The notes below the pieces were generated by a model. That model was not told where the DNA came from. It did not search any database and saw only the letters and a list, made by a program, of their open reading frames with translations. 64,000 nt of DNA from positions 3,472,001 through 3,536,000 of the forward strand of contig NZ_JAJNEL010000001.1 of assembly GCF_029428675.1 (NCBI RefSeq). Direction: 5' to 3'. Both the position numbers and the translations under genes were made by a program. Shown one piece after another: positions 63,549 through 64,000 of this stretch (its first letter is position 1; the number at the start of each line of letters is the position of its first letter). The DNA comes from Streptomyces sp. JH14 (GTDB taxonomy: Bacteria; Actinomycetota; Actinomycetes; Streptomycetales; Streptomycetaceae).

Positions 63549-64000
63549 ATGGGTTCGGTTCGCGTAGCCATCGTAGGCGTGGGTAACTGCGCCGCCTCGC
63601 TGGTGCAGGGCGTCGAGTACTACAAGGACGCCGATCCGGCCGGCAAGGTGCCCGGCCTGATGCACGTCCAGTTCGGCGACTACCACGTGCGTGACGTCGA
63701 GTTCGTCGCCGCCTTCGACGTCGACGCGAAGAAGGTCGGTCTCGACCTCGCGGACGCCATCGGTGCGAGCGAGAACAACACCATCAAGATCGCCGACGTG
63801 CCGAACACCGGCGTGACCGTCCAGCGCGGCCACACCCACGACGGTCTGGGCAAGTACTACCGCGAGACCATCGAGGAGTCCACCGAGGCCCCGGTCGACG
63901 TCGTTCAGGTCCTCAAGGACAAGCAGGTCGACGTTCTCGTCTGCTACCTGCCCGTCGGTTCCGAGGTCGCTGCCAAGTTCTACGCACAGTGCGCCATCGA
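63549..64000 (+). CDS. ino1: inositol-1-phosphate synthase (3' end outside window)
   Basis: The first 150 codons are visible. [29 protein letters not shown] is the NAD-binding start of actinobacterial Ino1, with the GVGNCAAS loop, and the [22 protein letters not shown] segment that follows is diagnostic. It converts glucose-6-phosphate to inositol-1-phosphate for mycothiol and phosphatidylinositol synthesis. ATG at 63549 after GGGAGCAACCGGA. The padR gene is its likely regulator and lies upstream on the same strand. Confidence 0.96.
   Translation, partial: MGSVRVAIVGVGNCAASLVQGVEYYKDADPAGKVPGLMHVQFGDYHVRDVEFVAAFDVDAKKVGLDLADAIGASENNTIKIADVPNTGVTVQRGHTHDGLGKYYRETIEESTEAPVDVVQVLKDKQVDVLVCYLPVGSEVAAKFYAQCAI

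Overview
The window reads as high-GC Streptomyces chromosome from one arm flanking oriC. Evidence: very GC-rich codon use with many GTG and TTG starts, 4-bp start/stop overlaps, the sporulation genes ssgA and ssgR, a cydA-cydB-cydCD cluster with a Rex operator, the block dnaB / rplI-rpsR-ssb-rpsF, and four perfect 14-bp ParB sites (GTTTCACGTGAAAC), which in Streptomyces concentrate near oriC. dnaA, dnaN and oriC themselves are not in the window. Three intergenic regions carry groups of DnaA-box-like 9-mers.

Layout. 1-4.7 kb: 3' end of a DyP peroxidase gene, pheA, a long DnaA-box-containing gap, serS, a HAD phosphatase and tRNA-Ser(GCT). 5-9.6 kb: a DNA-binding coiled-coil protein of phage antirepressor type, then a four-gene ABC-2 transporter operon made of two ATPase-permease pairs. 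9.9-13.5 kb: an overlapping operon of an M24 peptidase homologue, an EphD-like hydrolase-SDR fusion and a MerR regulator. 13.6-16.2 kb: kptA, an F420-type oxidoreductase and a second HAD phosphatase. 16.3-24.2 kb: a DevS-like GAF histidine kinase and the cytochrome bd operon. 24.5-31.8 kb: hisC-type aminotransferase, LacI regulator, metallophosphoesterase, a membrane protein, a decayed thiC 3' relic, and thiC with a TPP riboswitch. 31.9-38.9 kb: a YibE/F membrane protein with a probable homopolymer frameshift, ssgA, ssgR, DUF5326, cupin, holin-like protein, a Cys/Met PLP enzyme, LysR and Nudix.

39-49.6 kb: flavohemoprotein, a membrane protein whose start codon lies in parS, acetyltransferases, a HbpS/GlcG-like protein, two MFS exporters each linked to a MarR regulator, an AlkZ/YcaQ-like winged-helix protein and a serine beta-lactamase-like hydrolase. 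49.8-54.9 kb: replication and ribosome block (dnaB, MATE exporter, rplI, rpsR, ssb, rpsF). 55.1-64 kb: cell-envelope block (small membrane protein, FemX-type ligase, alanine-racemase-like protein, GT87 glycosyltransferase, class A PBP), then a PadR regulator with a 21-bp palindrome upstream and the start of the inositol-1-phosphate synthase gene (cut by the window end).

Common themes are replication and segregation (dnaB, ssb, DnaA boxes, parS), respiration and redox response (cyd, Rex site, GAF kinase, flavohemoprotein) and envelope or division functions (ssgA, PBP, FemX). I see no CRISPR array, no intact insertion sequence, no rRNA and no biosynthetic gene cluster. Assignments rest on reading motifs by eye; no database search was run.
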